From Roseimaritima ulvae (GTDB taxonomy: Bacteria > Planctomycetota > Planctomycetia > Pirellulales > Pirellulaceae): DNA of 64,000 nucleotides. The notes beneath the pieces were generated by a model that was not told where the DNA came from, did not search any database, and saw only the letters and a list, made by a program, of their open reading frames with translations. Position 1 is the stretch's first letter. Every line of letters starts with the position of its first letter. The stretch is taken from contig NZ_CP042914.1 of assembly GCF_008065135.1 (NCBI RefSeq), forward strand, positions 3,348,001-3,412,000, in the 5' to 3' direction. Below, in pieces: positions 54,081 through 62,986 of this stretch. Both the position numbers and the translations under genes were made by a program.

Positions 54081-55526
54081 ATGCCATCTGTTCTGGTCAT
54101 TGACGATGATCGCTCCATCCATCTGTTGATCCGCAAGGCGCTCGAGCCGATCGCCGACGTCGTTTCGGCAGAACGGGCCGATGAGGGACTCGAGGCTCTC
54201 GGCCAGCAGACCTTTGATGTGGTGCTGCTGGATATCCAATTGCCCGACCGCAGCGGGCTGGCGGTGTTCTGCGAGATTCACGAGCGGGACCGGCGGTTGC
54301 CGGTGATTTTCATGACCATCGAAGCGACCAGCCAGACGGCGATCGAAGCGATGCAATTGGGAGCGTTTGATTATCTGGCCAAGCCGCTGGGGATCGACGC
54401 TCTGCGGACGCTGGTGCAGCGGGCCATCGATCAACGGGCAATGAGCAGCGTGCCAGTGGCGATCGCGGCGGAAGAAGACTTTTCGCCCCGCGATGGGGAG
54501 TTATTCGTGGGCTGCAGCGATGGCATGCTGGAAGTTTTTAAGACCATCGGGCGGGTCAGCAAGCAGAACGTGCCGGTCTTGATCCGCGGAGAAAGCGGCA
54601 CGGGAAAAGAGTTGGTGGCCCGGGCGCTGTATCAGTACAGCCACCGAGCGGACAAGCCGTTTCTGGCGGTCAACTGCGCGGCTCTGCCCGATAACCTGCT
54701 GGAAAGCGAATTGTTTGGGCACGAGAAAGGCGCCTTTACGGGAGCCGATTCGCGGCGGATTGGCAAATTCGAGCAGTGCAGCGGGGGCACGTTATTCCTG
54801 GACGAAATTGGCGATATGGCTCCGGGCGTCCAAGCCAAAGTGTTGCGGGTGTTGCAGGAGCAGCGGTTTGAACGCGTGGGCGGGAACCGTGAACTGGAAA
54901 CCGACGTGCGGATCGTGGCGGCCACCAACCAGCCTCTGGAACAAATGGTCGAAGACGGCGATTATCGCGAGGATTTGCTGTACCGCTTGAACGACGTCAC
55001 GATCACGCTGCCCAGCCTGCGAAACCGCTCCGGAGACGTCTCGCTGCTGATTCAGTACTTCCTCAGCCAAGCCAAAATCGAACTCGGCAAACCCGATCTG
55101 CAAGGTTTGTCGCCCGAAGCGGTGGCCTGCATGACCGCTTACCATTGGCCGGGCAATGTGCGGCAATTGCGGTCGGTCGTCCGCCGCTGCGTGCTGGACA
55201 CCGTGATGCCGGTGATCACGCCCGACGTGTTGCCGACCGAAATCCGCTTTCCCGACCAAGTGGCTGACGAACCGAGCCCCAGCAGCGAAGCGGGTAAGGG
55301 CTTGCCGGAACTGGTCGATCGGCGGTTGCGGGAAAAGTCGACCAATATTTATGCCGAAGCGCTGCAGTATATGGAACAGTATGTGCTTGTAAAAGTTTTG
55401 CAACAGACCGGCGGAAATCAAAGCCAAGCGGCGGAGATCCTGGGCATCACGCGAGGCAAACTGCGCGACCGTATCAGCACCTACAAGATAGAACTCGATA
55501 GCGAGGTCTCGATCAAGTCCAGCTGA
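54081..55526 (+). CDS. NtrC-family sigma-54-dependent response regulator
   Basis: The protein has 481 aa. The receiver domain has phospho-Asp in VLLDIQLPDRSG and the Asp pair in VIDDDR. The AAA+ domain carries Walker A GESGTGKELVAR, the GAFTGA loop and FLDEIGDM. The C-terminal Fis-type helix-turn-helix reads GGNQSQAAEILGITRGKLRDRIS. It opens sigma-54 polymerase after phosphorylation. No partner sensor kinase is nearby, but an HPt protein follows directly. Confidence 0.94.
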   Translation: MPSVLVIDDDRSIHLLIRKALEPIADVVSAERADEGLEALGQQTFDVVLLDIQLPDRSGLAVFCEIHERDRRLPVIFMTIEATSQTAIEAMQLGAFDYLAKPLGIDALRTLVQRAIDQRAMSSVPVAIAAEEDFSPRDGELFVGCSDGMLEVFKTIGRVSKQNVPVLIRGESGTGKELVARALYQYSHRADKPFLAVNCAALPDNLLESELFGHEKGAFTGADSRRIGKFEQCSGGTLFLDEIGDMAPGVQAKVLRVLQEQRFERVGGNRELETDVRIVAATNQPLEQMVEDGDYREDLLYRLNDVTITLPSLRNRSGDVSLLIQYFLSQAKIELGKPDLQGLSPEAVACMTAYHWPGNVRQLRSVVRRCVLDTVMPVITPDVLPTEIRFPDQVADEPSPSSEAGKGLPELVDRRLREKSTNIYAEALQYMEQYVLVKVLQQTGGNQSQAAEILGITRGKLRDRISTYKIELDSEVSIKSS

Positions 55527-55561
55527 ACCATCGCGTCGAAACGCTTCTCTTACAACCCTGA

Positions 55562-55927
55562 TTGCAGTATGAAATCGTGAACGAACATCAGAAAAACCGT
55601 TTCTCGGCCGCGCTGAGACGTCTAGCGGGCGATACCGACCTGCTGTGCTGCATGGCGTCGATGGTGGCCTCCGACGCCGAAGAGGTGTTGGCCAAGTTGA
55701 CTCGGGCGATCGAAGCCGGCGACACCGCCAGCGTGAGTGTCACGGCGCATCAACTCAAGGGCATGCTGAGCACCTTCGAAACGGACTCGCCGGTCACCGA
55801 ACTGCAAGAGCTGATCGATGCGGCTCGCCGCCACGACGCCGAGGCGACGCGTGAGCAGTTTCAGTCGCTGGAACCGCAGTTGAGCGAACTGTTGGCGGAG
55901 ATCTCGGCCCTGCAGCAGCGAGTCTGA
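55562..55927 (+). CDS. HPt-type histidine phosphotransfer protein
   Basis: The protein is about 121 aa (TTG 55562, or GTG 55577). A four-helix HPt core is visible with the phospho-His in SVTAHQLKGMLSTF. It lies 35 bp after the NtrC-type regulator, so it is the likely phosphate donor in a phosphorelay. Confidence 0.82.
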   Translation: MQYEIVNEHQKNRFSAALRRLAGDTDLLCCMASMVASDAEEVLAKLTRAIEAGDTASVSVTAHQLKGMLSTFETDSPVTELQELIDAARRHDAEATREQFQSLEPQLSELLAEISALQQRV

Positions 55928-56185
55928 CCCCCCACCCCGCCCGGTATCCCGTAGCCGAAGTTGCCAGACTTAGGACGGATTCCCGTAGCCGATGTCGCCA
56001 GACTTTGGATTGCGGAGGTTTGCGCTGGGGGGCTCCCACCGTCTGGCGACGGTAGCTACGTCCAAATTCTGGCGAATTCGGCTACGGGGCTTGGCTGGGG
56101 CCTCGGGCTTCTCGACCTGCCGCTCGCTGGCTAACATTTGGGCTCGGACCCAAAAGTTTCCCCGTTTTTTCCACCCGATTGGTGC
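55928..56185. repeat. intergenic repeats (GTAGCCGAAGTTGCCAG-type)
   Basis: Two direct copies of a GTAGCCGA.GT.GCCAGACTT unit are followed by an inverted copy (CCAAATTCTGGCGAATTCGG), forming a large hairpin. Similar sequence occurs at 62892-62937. No gene. Confidence 0.6.
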
Positions 56186-57964
56186 ATGGCCGTTCTACTG
56201 CAAATTCGTGATGCCTATAAGCGTTATGGGGATCAAGTTCTGTTGGACGGCGCCGAGGCGTCGATCGTCGACGACGTCAAATTGGGCTTTGTTGGGCGAA
56301 ATGGAGCCGGTAAATCGACGTTGCTGCGGATCATGCTGGGCGACGAAGAATTGGACTCCGGCGAGGTGATTCATCATCCGCGGTTGCGGGTCGGCTACCT
56401 TCGCCAGCACGATCCCTTTCAGCCGGGGGAGTCGGCGCTGGACTTTCTGATGCGTGACAGCGGCCAGCCGGATTGGAAATGCGGCGAGGTGGCGGGCCAA
56501 TTCGAACTGAAAGGTCGTTATCTGGAAGGCCCCGTCAAAGAACTTTCCGGAGGCTGGCAGACCCGTGTCAAGTTGGCGGCCTTGCTGCTGCATGAACCGA
56601 ATTTGCTGCTGCTGGACGAACCGACCAACTTCCTGGACGTCCGCACCCAGATCCTGCTGGAACATTTTCTTCGCGATTTCCGCCAAGCCTGCCTGATCGT
56701 GTCGCACGACCGGGCGTTCCTGAAAGCCACCTGCTCGCAGACGATGGACTTGAGCCGTGGCAAGTTGACGATGTATCCTGGCAAGATCGATGACTTCCTC
56801 ACCTACCAGGAAGAACGCCGCGAACACGACCTCCGTGTCAACGCCACGGTGATCGCTAAACAGAAACAGCTGAAGCGATTTATCGACAAGAACCGAGCCA
56901 AAGCCAGCACGGCCAGTCAGGCGCGGTCCAAATCAAAGCAGCTGGAACGATTGCAGACCACGGAAATCGAAGTCGATCTGCCCACCGTCAACATCCGTCC
57001 TCCGCGAGTCGATCCGCGACAGGGCACCGCCATCCGCACCACGGATCTGGCCATCGGCTATCCCGACCACACGGTCGCCACCGATATCCAACTGGAAATC
57101 GAACACGGCGATCGCGCGGCCATCGTGGGGGATAACGGTCAAGGGAAAACGACGCTGTTGCGGACGCTGACCGAATCGCTGCCACCGGTCGAGGGCTCGA
57201 TTCGCTGGGGACATCACTGCGAAATCGGCGTCTACGCCCAGCACGTCTACACGACTTTGCCGGAAGACCAAACGGTGCTGGAGTTCTTGGAGTACCAGTC
57301 CAACGCCGATACCACCACGCAGCAGATTTTGGCGGTGGCCGGATCGCTGCTCTTCCGCGACGAACACGTACAGAAAAAGATCAAGGTGCTTTCCGGAGGC
57401 GAACGAGCTCGGTTGTGTTTGGCCGGTCTGCTGTTGGGCACTTACAACATTTTGGTCCTGGACGAACCGGGTAACCACTTGGACGTGGAAACGGTCGAAG
57501 CCCTGGCCGAGGCGTTGTTGGAGTACCAAGGCACGGTGATCTTCACCAGTCACGACCGGTACTTCATGAAGCGTATCGCTAGTTCGATTATCGAAGTTCG
57601 CGACGGTAGCGTGAAGAACTACTTGGGCGATTACGACGCCTACTTGTACGCGATGAACAAAGAAGTCGACGAGGGCGAACGTGAACGCAATGCCAACAAG
57701 AAGCCCGCCGGGGGGCGAGCCGCGAAAGCTTCGCACGACCCTCGCGCCGAACAACGCGATCAGCGACGAACGCAAAAAGAAATCAAAAATCTAGAACGTA
57801 AAATTGCCAAGCTGGATGAGCAGAAGAAAGAGCTGAACGACGAATTGCTGACTTGCAGCGATCCGGAAAAAGCTCTTGAATTGCACAATCAAATCGAAAC
57901 CCTCGGCAAAGAACTCGAATCGATTGAAACCCGCTGGTGCGAGCTCAATCAGGATGCCTGGTAA
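56186..57964 (+). CDS. ABC-F family ATPase (Uup-like)
   Basis: The protein has 592 aa from ATG at MAVLLQIRDAYKRYG; an earlier start is open but not typical. It carries two ABC cassettes with Walker A GRNGAGKSTLL and GDNGQGKTTLL and signatures LSGGWQTRVKLA and LSGGERARLCLA, and no membrane segments. The linker (KQLKRFIDKNRAKASTASQARSKSKQ) and the C-terminal coiled coil (RRTQKEIKNLERKIAKLDEQKKEL) match the Uup/ABCF3 type, which act on the ribosome. Its stop is directly followed by the next gene's ATG. Confidence 0.9.
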   Translation: MAVLLQIRDAYKRYGDQVLLDGAEASIVDDVKLGFVGRNGAGKSTLLRIMLGDEELDSGEVIHHPRLRVGYLRQHDPFQPGESALDFLMRDSGQPDWKCGEVAGQFELKGRYLEGPVKELSGGWQTRVKLAALLLHEPNLLLLDEPTNFLDVRTQILLEHFLRDFRQACLIVSHDRAFLKATCSQTMDLSRGKLTMYPGKIDDFLTYQEERREHDLRVNATVIAKQKQLKRFIDKNRAKASTASQARSKSKQLERLQTTEIEVDLPTVNIRPPRVDPRQGTAIRTTDLAIGYPDHTVATDIQLEIEHGDRAAIVGDNGQGKTTLLRTLTESLPPVEGSIRWGHHCEIGVYAQHVYTTLPEDQTVLEFLEYQSNADTTTQQILAVAGSLLFRDEHVQKKIKVLSGGERARLCLAGLLLGTYNILVLDEPGNHLDVETVEALAEALLEYQGTVIFTSHDRYFMKRIASSIIEVRDGSVKNYLGDYDAYLYAMNKEVDEGERERNANKKPAGGRAAKASHDPRAEQRDQRRTQKEIKNLERKIAKLDEQKKELNDELLTCSDPEKALELHNQIETLGKELESIETRWCELNQDAW

Positions 57965-59020
57965 ATGACCGATGCTTGTTTTGTGATGATTGGCTGCCAA
58001 CGCGGCGCCGAGGCGACGCTTAAATCGCAGCTGGCCGACCAAGACTGGCGACTGGCGTTCTCTCGTCCCGGCTTTGTGACGTTTAAACACGACGGCCCGG
58101 TCGAAACGCTGCCCAGCAATCCCTTTGCACGCACCGTCAGCCGGTCAGTTGGCAAGGCTCGTGCTGCTCAGATCACGGATCTGCTGACCGCTTTGGACTC
58201 AACCATCGCGGGCTTGCAGACGCAGCGTGACCAGCCCTTTGATCAGCTGCACGTTTGGGCTCGCGATCGTGCGGTGGTGGGCGAGTTCAGTTTTGAGCCG
58301 CACGCCACCAATCCGCTCGCAGTGGACATCGCCGATCGTGTCTTCGCGCATGTCAAGCCGCAGGGCCACGTCGCCGCGCATGCTCCCAACCTGACAGCCG
58401 GTTCTGGGCAAGACATCTTGGACATCATCCTGGTCGACCCCGGCGAATGGTGGTTCGGCTGGCACAAAGCGACATCTTTGCCGACGCGATGGCCGGGAGC
58501 GATTCAGCCCATCGATGCGGACAAACCGGTCGTTTCGCGTGCCTATTTTAAGATCGCCGAAGCGTTGGCCTGGAGTGGTCTGCCGATGCGGCCCGGCGAT
58601 CGCGTGATGGAGATCGGAAGCGCGCCCGGTGGCGCCTGCCAGCGGCTGTTGGAACTGGGATTTGTGGTCACCGGGATCGATCCGGCGGATATGCACCAGG
58701 ATGTCATGTCGCACCGCAACATGACGCATATCCGAGCCCGTGCCGAAGATCTGAAACGATCGGAATACCGTGACGCCAAGTGGTTGGTGGTCGACGCCAA
58801 TATCAAACCCGCGAAGACGCTGTGGTCGGTGGAACAGATCGTCGGCCATCGCGACACCCGCATCCAAGGCATGCTGCTGACCCTGAAATTGGGCAGCTAC
58901 GAACGAGCTGCGGAAATCCCTCACTGGATCGACAAAGTCAAACGCTGGGGATTTGAAAAGGTGGACGTGCGGCAACTGGCCACCGGCCGCTGCGAAGTCT
59001 GCCTAGCCGCCCAAAAGTAG
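57965..59020 (+). CDS. RlmM-like SAM-dependent rRNA methyltransferase
   Basis: The protein has 351 aa. The SAM-binding motif is in GDRVMEIGSAPGGACQRLLELGF. It has an N-terminal THUMP-like part and VDPGEWWFGWHKA before the FtsJ-type fold. The K-D-K-type residues are WLVVDAN and LLTLKLGS. This is the layout of RlmM, which methylates 23S rRNA. It starts immediately after the ABC-F gene, and both could serve the ribosome. Confidence 0.82.
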   Translation: MTDACFVMIGCQRGAEATLKSQLADQDWRLAFSRPGFVTFKHDGPVETLPSNPFARTVSRSVGKARAAQITDLLTALDSTIAGLQTQRDQPFDQLHVWARDRAVVGEFSFEPHATNPLAVDIADRVFAHVKPQGHVAAHAPNLTAGSGQDILDIILVDPGEWWFGWHKATSLPTRWPGAIQPIDADKPVVSRAYFKIAEALAWSGLPMRPGDRVMEIGSAPGGACQRLLELGFVVTGIDPADMHQDVMSHRNMTHIRARAEDLKRSEYRDAKWLVVDANIKPAKTLWSVEQIVGHRDTRIQGMLLTLKLGSYERAAEIPHWIDKVKRWGFEKVDVRQLATGRCEVCLAAQK

Positions 59021-59344
59021 CATGGGCCATATAAGTAGCATGGGCCCCCGGCCCGTGTAGGTAGCGCGGGGGGAACGTGAAACGTATCATTGCCGGATTC
59101 ACTTCACTCTCCCTCTGGGAGAGTCGAGCGTCAGCGAGGAGAGGGCGACCGCGCCGCTGCACAAGCCATATAAACCTCCCCTCGCTAAGGCTCGACGCTC
59201 CTTGAAGAGGAGGGTGAAGAAAGAGGCCCCAAGGTCCAATACGGCAGTCATACAATTGACGTCCCGCCATGCTACGTATTTCTCACACGGGCCGGGGACC
59301 CATGCTACGTATTTTTCACACGGGCCGGGGACCCATGCTACGGC
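59021..59344. repeat. intergenic repeats, including the second arm of a long inverted repeat
   Basis: Bases 59095-59269 are the inverted partner of 49727-49900. The flanks carry GTAGCATGGG..CCCCGGCCCGTGT sequences in both orientations (59022-59060 and 59283-59340), which form hairpins. No gene. Confidence 0.7.
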
Positions 59345-60364
59345 TTATTCTTCGGCTACGTAGCTGTCCGCGTGGGCTTCGCGGCGGGCTAGTTCCAGGT
59401 CGTGAGTGACCATGATTCTCGCCAATTCGCGCAGGTTGGTCTCGGCCACCCAGCCCAGCTTCTCGCGGGCTTTCGTGGGGTCGCCGATCAACAGGTCGAC
59501 TTCCGAGGGGCGGAAGTATCGCGGGTCGATTTCGACGTAATCCCGCCAATTCAAATCCAATTGCCCGAACACCAGGTCCAAGAAGCTGCGCACGGTTTCG
59601 GTAACGCCCGTAGCGATCACGTAATCATCCGGCTGGTCCTGCTGCAACACCAACCACATGGCTTTGACGTAGTCTTTGGCGTAGCCCCAGTCGCGTTTGG
59701 CGTCCAGATTGCCGAGGTACAGTTTGTTCTGCAGCCCCATTTTGATTTTTGTCGCCGCGCGGGTGATCTTGCGAGTCACAAAGGTTTCGCCGCGCCGCTC
59801 CGACTCGTGATTAAACAGGATCCCGTTGCAAGCAAACAGGTCGTAGCTGTGCCGGTAATTTACCGTTTGATGAAACGCGTAGACCTTGGCGCAGGCGTAG
59901 GGAGACTGTGGGTTAAAAGGCGTGGTTTCGGTTTGCGGCGTCTCCAACACCTCGCCGTACATTTCACTGCTGGACGCCTGGTAGACGCGAACGGGTTTAT
60001 GGCGGTTTAGCAGCCGAGCGGCCTCCAACACGTTGAGGGCCCCCACGCCTACGGTTTGCAGCGTATACACCGGCTGGTCGAAGGACACCCGCACGTGGCT
60101 TTGCGCGCCCAGGTTGTAGATTTCGTCGGGTTCCACATCCAGCGTCAAATTCGTTAGGGCCTGGCCATCGGTCAGGTCGCCGTAGTGCAGATGCAGCCGC
60201 GTCTGTTCATGGGGGTCGCGATAGATATGGTCAATGCGTTCGGTGGAAAACGTGCTGCTGCGACGGACCACGCCGTGAACCGTGTAGCCCTTGGCCAGCA
60301 GCAATTCCGCCAAATAACTGCCGTCCTGCCCGGTGATCCCCGTGATCAGTGCCGACTTCCCCAT
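59345..60364 (-). CDS. gmd: GDP-mannose 4,6-dehydratase
   Basis: The protein has 339 aa. The Rossmann motif [16 protein letters not shown], the [12 protein letters not shown] pattern, the catalytic YACAK (residues about 150-154) and [17 protein letters not shown] are all as in GMD. It makes GDP-4-keto-6-deoxymannose, the precursor of GDP-fucose and related sugars for surface polysaccharide. No other sugar genes adjoin it. Confidence 0.95.
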   Translation of the reverse strand: MGKSALITGITGQDGSYLAELLLAKGYTVHGVVRRSSTFSTERIDHIYRDPHEQTRLHLHYGDLTDGQALTNLTLDVEPDEIYNLGAQSHVRVSFDQPVYTLQTVGVGALNVLEAARLLNRHKPVRVYQASSSEMYGEVLETPQTETTPFNPQSPYACAKVYAFHQTVNYRHSYDLFACNGILFNHESERRGETFVTRKITRAATKIKMGLQNKLYLGNLDAKRDWGYAKDYVKAMWLVLQQDQPDDYVIATGVTETVRSFLDLVFGQLDLNWRDYVEIDPRYFRPSEVDLLIGDPTKAREKLGWVAETNLRELARIMVTHDLELARREAHADSYVAEE

Positions 60365-60468
60365 ACTGTCGCTCGTCCGCTGCGGTGCTTGAATCGATTG
60401 CCAATGTCACAGCCCCGCAGCTTAAGCTGGTTGCGGAGGAATTGCAAAGAGTGGCTCCCGCGGCTGCC

Positions 60469-60479
60469 TCGTTTAACCC
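60469..60479 (+). repeat. inverted copy of the repeat-array spacer
   Basis: TCGTTTAACCC here is the reverse complement of the GGGTTAAACGA that ends each 175-bp unit. The array is thus bracketed on the left by an inverted spacer. Confidence 0.6.
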
Positions 60480-60480
60480 G

Positions 60481-61530
60481 TAGCCGGAGGCGCCGGCGCG
60501 GGCTGCCGCGGGGTGTGGGTTTGCCGTTTGGTGCACTCGACCGGATGGCTTCGTTTGCCACGCGGGGCTGACAACGCCTGCGCCTGCGGAGCCTGTCAGA
60601 TCCGCGGTCGATGGCGGAGCTTTTTGAGGCTCCTGCGGCTACGGGTTAAACGAAGTAACCGGAGGCGCCGGCGCGGGCTGCCGTGGGTTGTGGGCTTGCC
60701 GTTTGATGCACTCGACCGGATGGCTTCGTTTGCCACGCGGGGCCGACGACGCCTGCGCCTGCGGAGCCTGTCAGATCTGCGGTCGATGGCGGAACTTTTT
60801 GAGGCTCCTGCGGCTACGGGTTAAACGAGGTAGCCGCAGGCGCCGGCGCGGGCTGCCGCGGGTTGTGGGTTTGCCGTTTAGTGCACGTTACCGGATCGCT
60901 TCGTTTGCCACGCGGGGCCGACGACGCCTGCGCCTGCGGAGCCTGTCAGATCCGCGGTCGATGGCGAAGCTTTTTGAGGCTCCTGCGGCTACGGGTTAAA
61001 CGAAGTAGCCGGAGGTGCCGGCGCGGGCTGCCGTGGGTTGTGGGTTTGCCGTTTGGTGCACTCGACCGGATGGCTTCGTTTGCCACGCGGGGCCGACAAC
61101 GCCTGCGCCTGCGGAGCCGGTCAGATCCGCGGTCGATGGCGGAGCTTTTTGAGGCTCCTGCGGCTACGGGTTAAACGAAGTAGCCGGAGGTGCCGGCGCG
61201 GGCTGCCGTGGGTTGTGGGTTTGCCGTTTGGTGCACTCGACCGGATGGCTTCGTTTGCCACGCGGGGCCGACAACGCCTGCGCCTGCGGAGCCGGTCAGA
61301 TCCGCGGTCGATGGCGGAGCTTTTTGAGGCTCCTGCGGCTACGGGTTAAACGAGGTAGCCGCAGGCGCCGGCGCGGGCTGCCGCGGGTTGTGGGTTTGCC
61401 GTTTAGTGCACGTTACCGGATCGCTTCGTTTGCCACGCGGGGCCGACGACGCCTGCGCCTGCGGAGCCGGTCAGATCCGCGGTCGATGGCGGAGCTTTTT
61501 GAGGCTCCTGCGGCTACGGGTTAAACGAGC
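60481..61530 (-). repeat. six 175-bp tandem repeats downstream of the retron-type RT
   Basis: Units begin TAGCCG or TAACCG at 60481, 60656, 60831, 61006, 61181 and 61356, each exactly 175 bp (six times 175 is 1050 bp). Units 4 and 5 are nearly identical. Units 3 and 6 share a second variant (TAGTGCACGTTACCGGATCG). Each unit opens TAGCCG.AGG and closes CCTGCGGCTA, so its two ends pair (11 bp, perfect in units 3 and 6), and a GGGTTAAACGA.G spacer joins units. The array starts 42 bp after the RT stop and would be transcribed with it. The period is not a multiple of three, so it is not a protein repeat. Confidence 0.92.
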
Positions 61531-61571
61531 TGCGATCAGCGTCTGGTGGTCCACTGACAGGGCAGTGCGGG

Positions 61572-62870
61572 CTAAGCGAGCTGCTCTTTCAGACGCTGCG
61601 CTTGCTCGGGATCGGTTTGGGCGATGAAGGCAATGTAACCTTGTAGCGTGGCCAGCGTCTCGTCGTCTCGCAGCGGTATGCCTTTTGATAGATTGTGCAT
61701 CGCCGCTCGTAGCATGCGACGAGTTTTTCGAGGCACGCGAGGAGCTCCGGTGCCATTGACGATCAAACCCGTCACCGCTTGCCGGCCGCCTTTGCGGATC
61801 ACCCGCGTCTTATCGGGATGCACGCGAAAGCCTTCGTCGGCCACGATCCGCTTGACCCAGCCAATCAACGGTGCCGGGTTGGCGTCTTGCTTGGTTTTGG
61901 CTTTTCCGGTGTTACTAGGCAGGCTGAATGTCATGTCGTCGGCGTAGCGGGTGTACCGCCAACCGAGCTTTTGAGCCAGCCCGCTGATGCGGCGATCCAT
62001 TTTGACGCAAATCACATTGGTTAGCGCCGGACTGGTTGGCGCCCCCTGCGGCAAACAACGCGGCCCCAAAGACACGTACAACGTCTGGCCGTCCTCTTCC
62101 ACGATCTCGCGAGGTGCTTCGGTACACAACAAAGCCAACAGCGTGGCGATCTGTTCGCGATAGCCAGCGTGCCGAAAAATTCCTCGAACCCTTGGATAAG
62201 TCACCGTGGGAAAAAAATCCTTGAGGTCCATTTTGACGATCATCTGCGAATCGGTATGCGCCGCGGCATTGCTGGCGATCGAGCGGCCGGCCAAGAATCC
62301 GTGCGTCGCCCCGTGCACCGTCAATCGCTCCACGATGTTCCGCAGCACCCATCGCTGAGCGGCTTTGAGCGTCGGTCGCGGAGACCAGATGGCTCGCTCG
62401 CTGCCATCGCGTTTGGGAATCGTGAAGCGACGGTAGTGGATCGAGGTGGCCACGTCGCGGTGGTAGGCCAGCCATCGCAGCTGAGAAATCGTCAGCTGGA
62501 GCGCCTCGGCCAATTGCTGTGGTTTGTCCAGCGGCGGCAATTCATTTTCAGCCGCTCGGGCTTCGGCGTTTTCCAGGTCCCACTTGTCCCAGTCCAACGC
62601 GTCATTCCAGAACACGCCCTCGCCCAGGAAGACGATGTTTTGCGTCTTGTAGGCTTTCCAAGCCACAGCGCGGAGCTTGCGTTTTTCAGCGGCTTCTTGC
62701 TTAAGCTCTTTCTTGTAGCGAGCCAGTTCACGCTGCGACATATCGTCGGTCGCGCGACGCTCGACCAGAAAACCGCGTTCGCGCAGTTGCCCGTCGACGT
62801 AGGCATCGATGGTGCCCGCCTGCTCGATGCCGCGAAAGATGGTGGCTAGATCGGTGGTGCGTTCGGTCAT
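61572..62870 (-). CDS. retron-type reverse transcriptase (Mx162-like)
   Basis: The protein has 432 aa from ATG at MTERTTDLATIF (17 further codons are open upstream). The N-terminal 150 residues resemble the front part of myxobacterial Mx162-type RTs (charged helix then LRWLAYHRDVATSIHY). The RT domain has the retron NAxxH (NAAAH, about residues 201-205), LKDFFP with the first catalytic Asp, PQGAPTSP, YADD (about 309-312) and the retron VTG motif (VTGLIVN, about 366-372). In known retrons the RT primes cDNA synthesis on a structured RNA encoded next to it. Here the upstream gap is only 116 bp, while a large repeat array follows the gene. Confidence 0.92.
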   Translation of the reverse strand: MTERTTDLATIFRGIEQAGTIDAYVDGQLRERGFLVERRATDDMSQRELARYKKELKQEAAEKRKLRAVAWKAYKTQNIVFLGEGVFWNDALDWDKWDLENAEARAAENELPPLDKPQQLAEALQLTISQLRWLAYHRDVATSIHYRRFTIPKRDGSERAIWSPRPTLKAAQRWVLRNIVERLTVHGATHGFLAGRSIASNAAAHTDSQMIVKMDLKDFFPTVTYPRVRGIFRHAGYREQIATLLALLCTEAPREIVEEDGQTLYVSLGPRCLPQGAPTSPALTNVICVKMDRRISGLAQKLGWRYTRYADDMTFSLPSNTGKAKTKQDANPAPLIGWVKRIVADEGFRVHPDKTRVIRKGGRQAVTGLIVNGTGAPRVPRKTRRMLRAAMHNLSKGIPLRDDETLATLQGYIAFIAQTDPEQAQRLKEQLA

Positions 62871-62891
62871 GGAAAGTCGTATTTCAGGTAG

Positions 62892-62937
62892 CCGAAGTCG
62901 CCAGACTTTGGAACGGTCCAAATTCTGGCGAATTCGG
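62892..62937 (-). repeat. hairpin upstream of the RT gene
   Basis: A 20-bp imperfect inverted repeat (CCGAAGTCGCCAGA / TCTGGCGAATTCGG) around a six-base loop, 22 bp upstream of the RT start. The same hairpin occurs at 55980-56095, so it is a dispersed repeat; it could still form part of a guide or template RNA. Confidence 0.55.
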
Positions 62938-62986
62938 TTGCGGTTGTTTCGAGGTGTTGCGGGTTGTTTCTAGGTGTTTCGGGATG

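Noticed and set aside
60513-61627. Overlapping 103-aa ORFs repeating along the 175-bp array
   Set aside because: The period is not a multiple of three, so each ORF is just the same repeat read again in a shifted frame, basic and without protein-like composition. The array has no unique spacers, so it is not a CRISPR array either.
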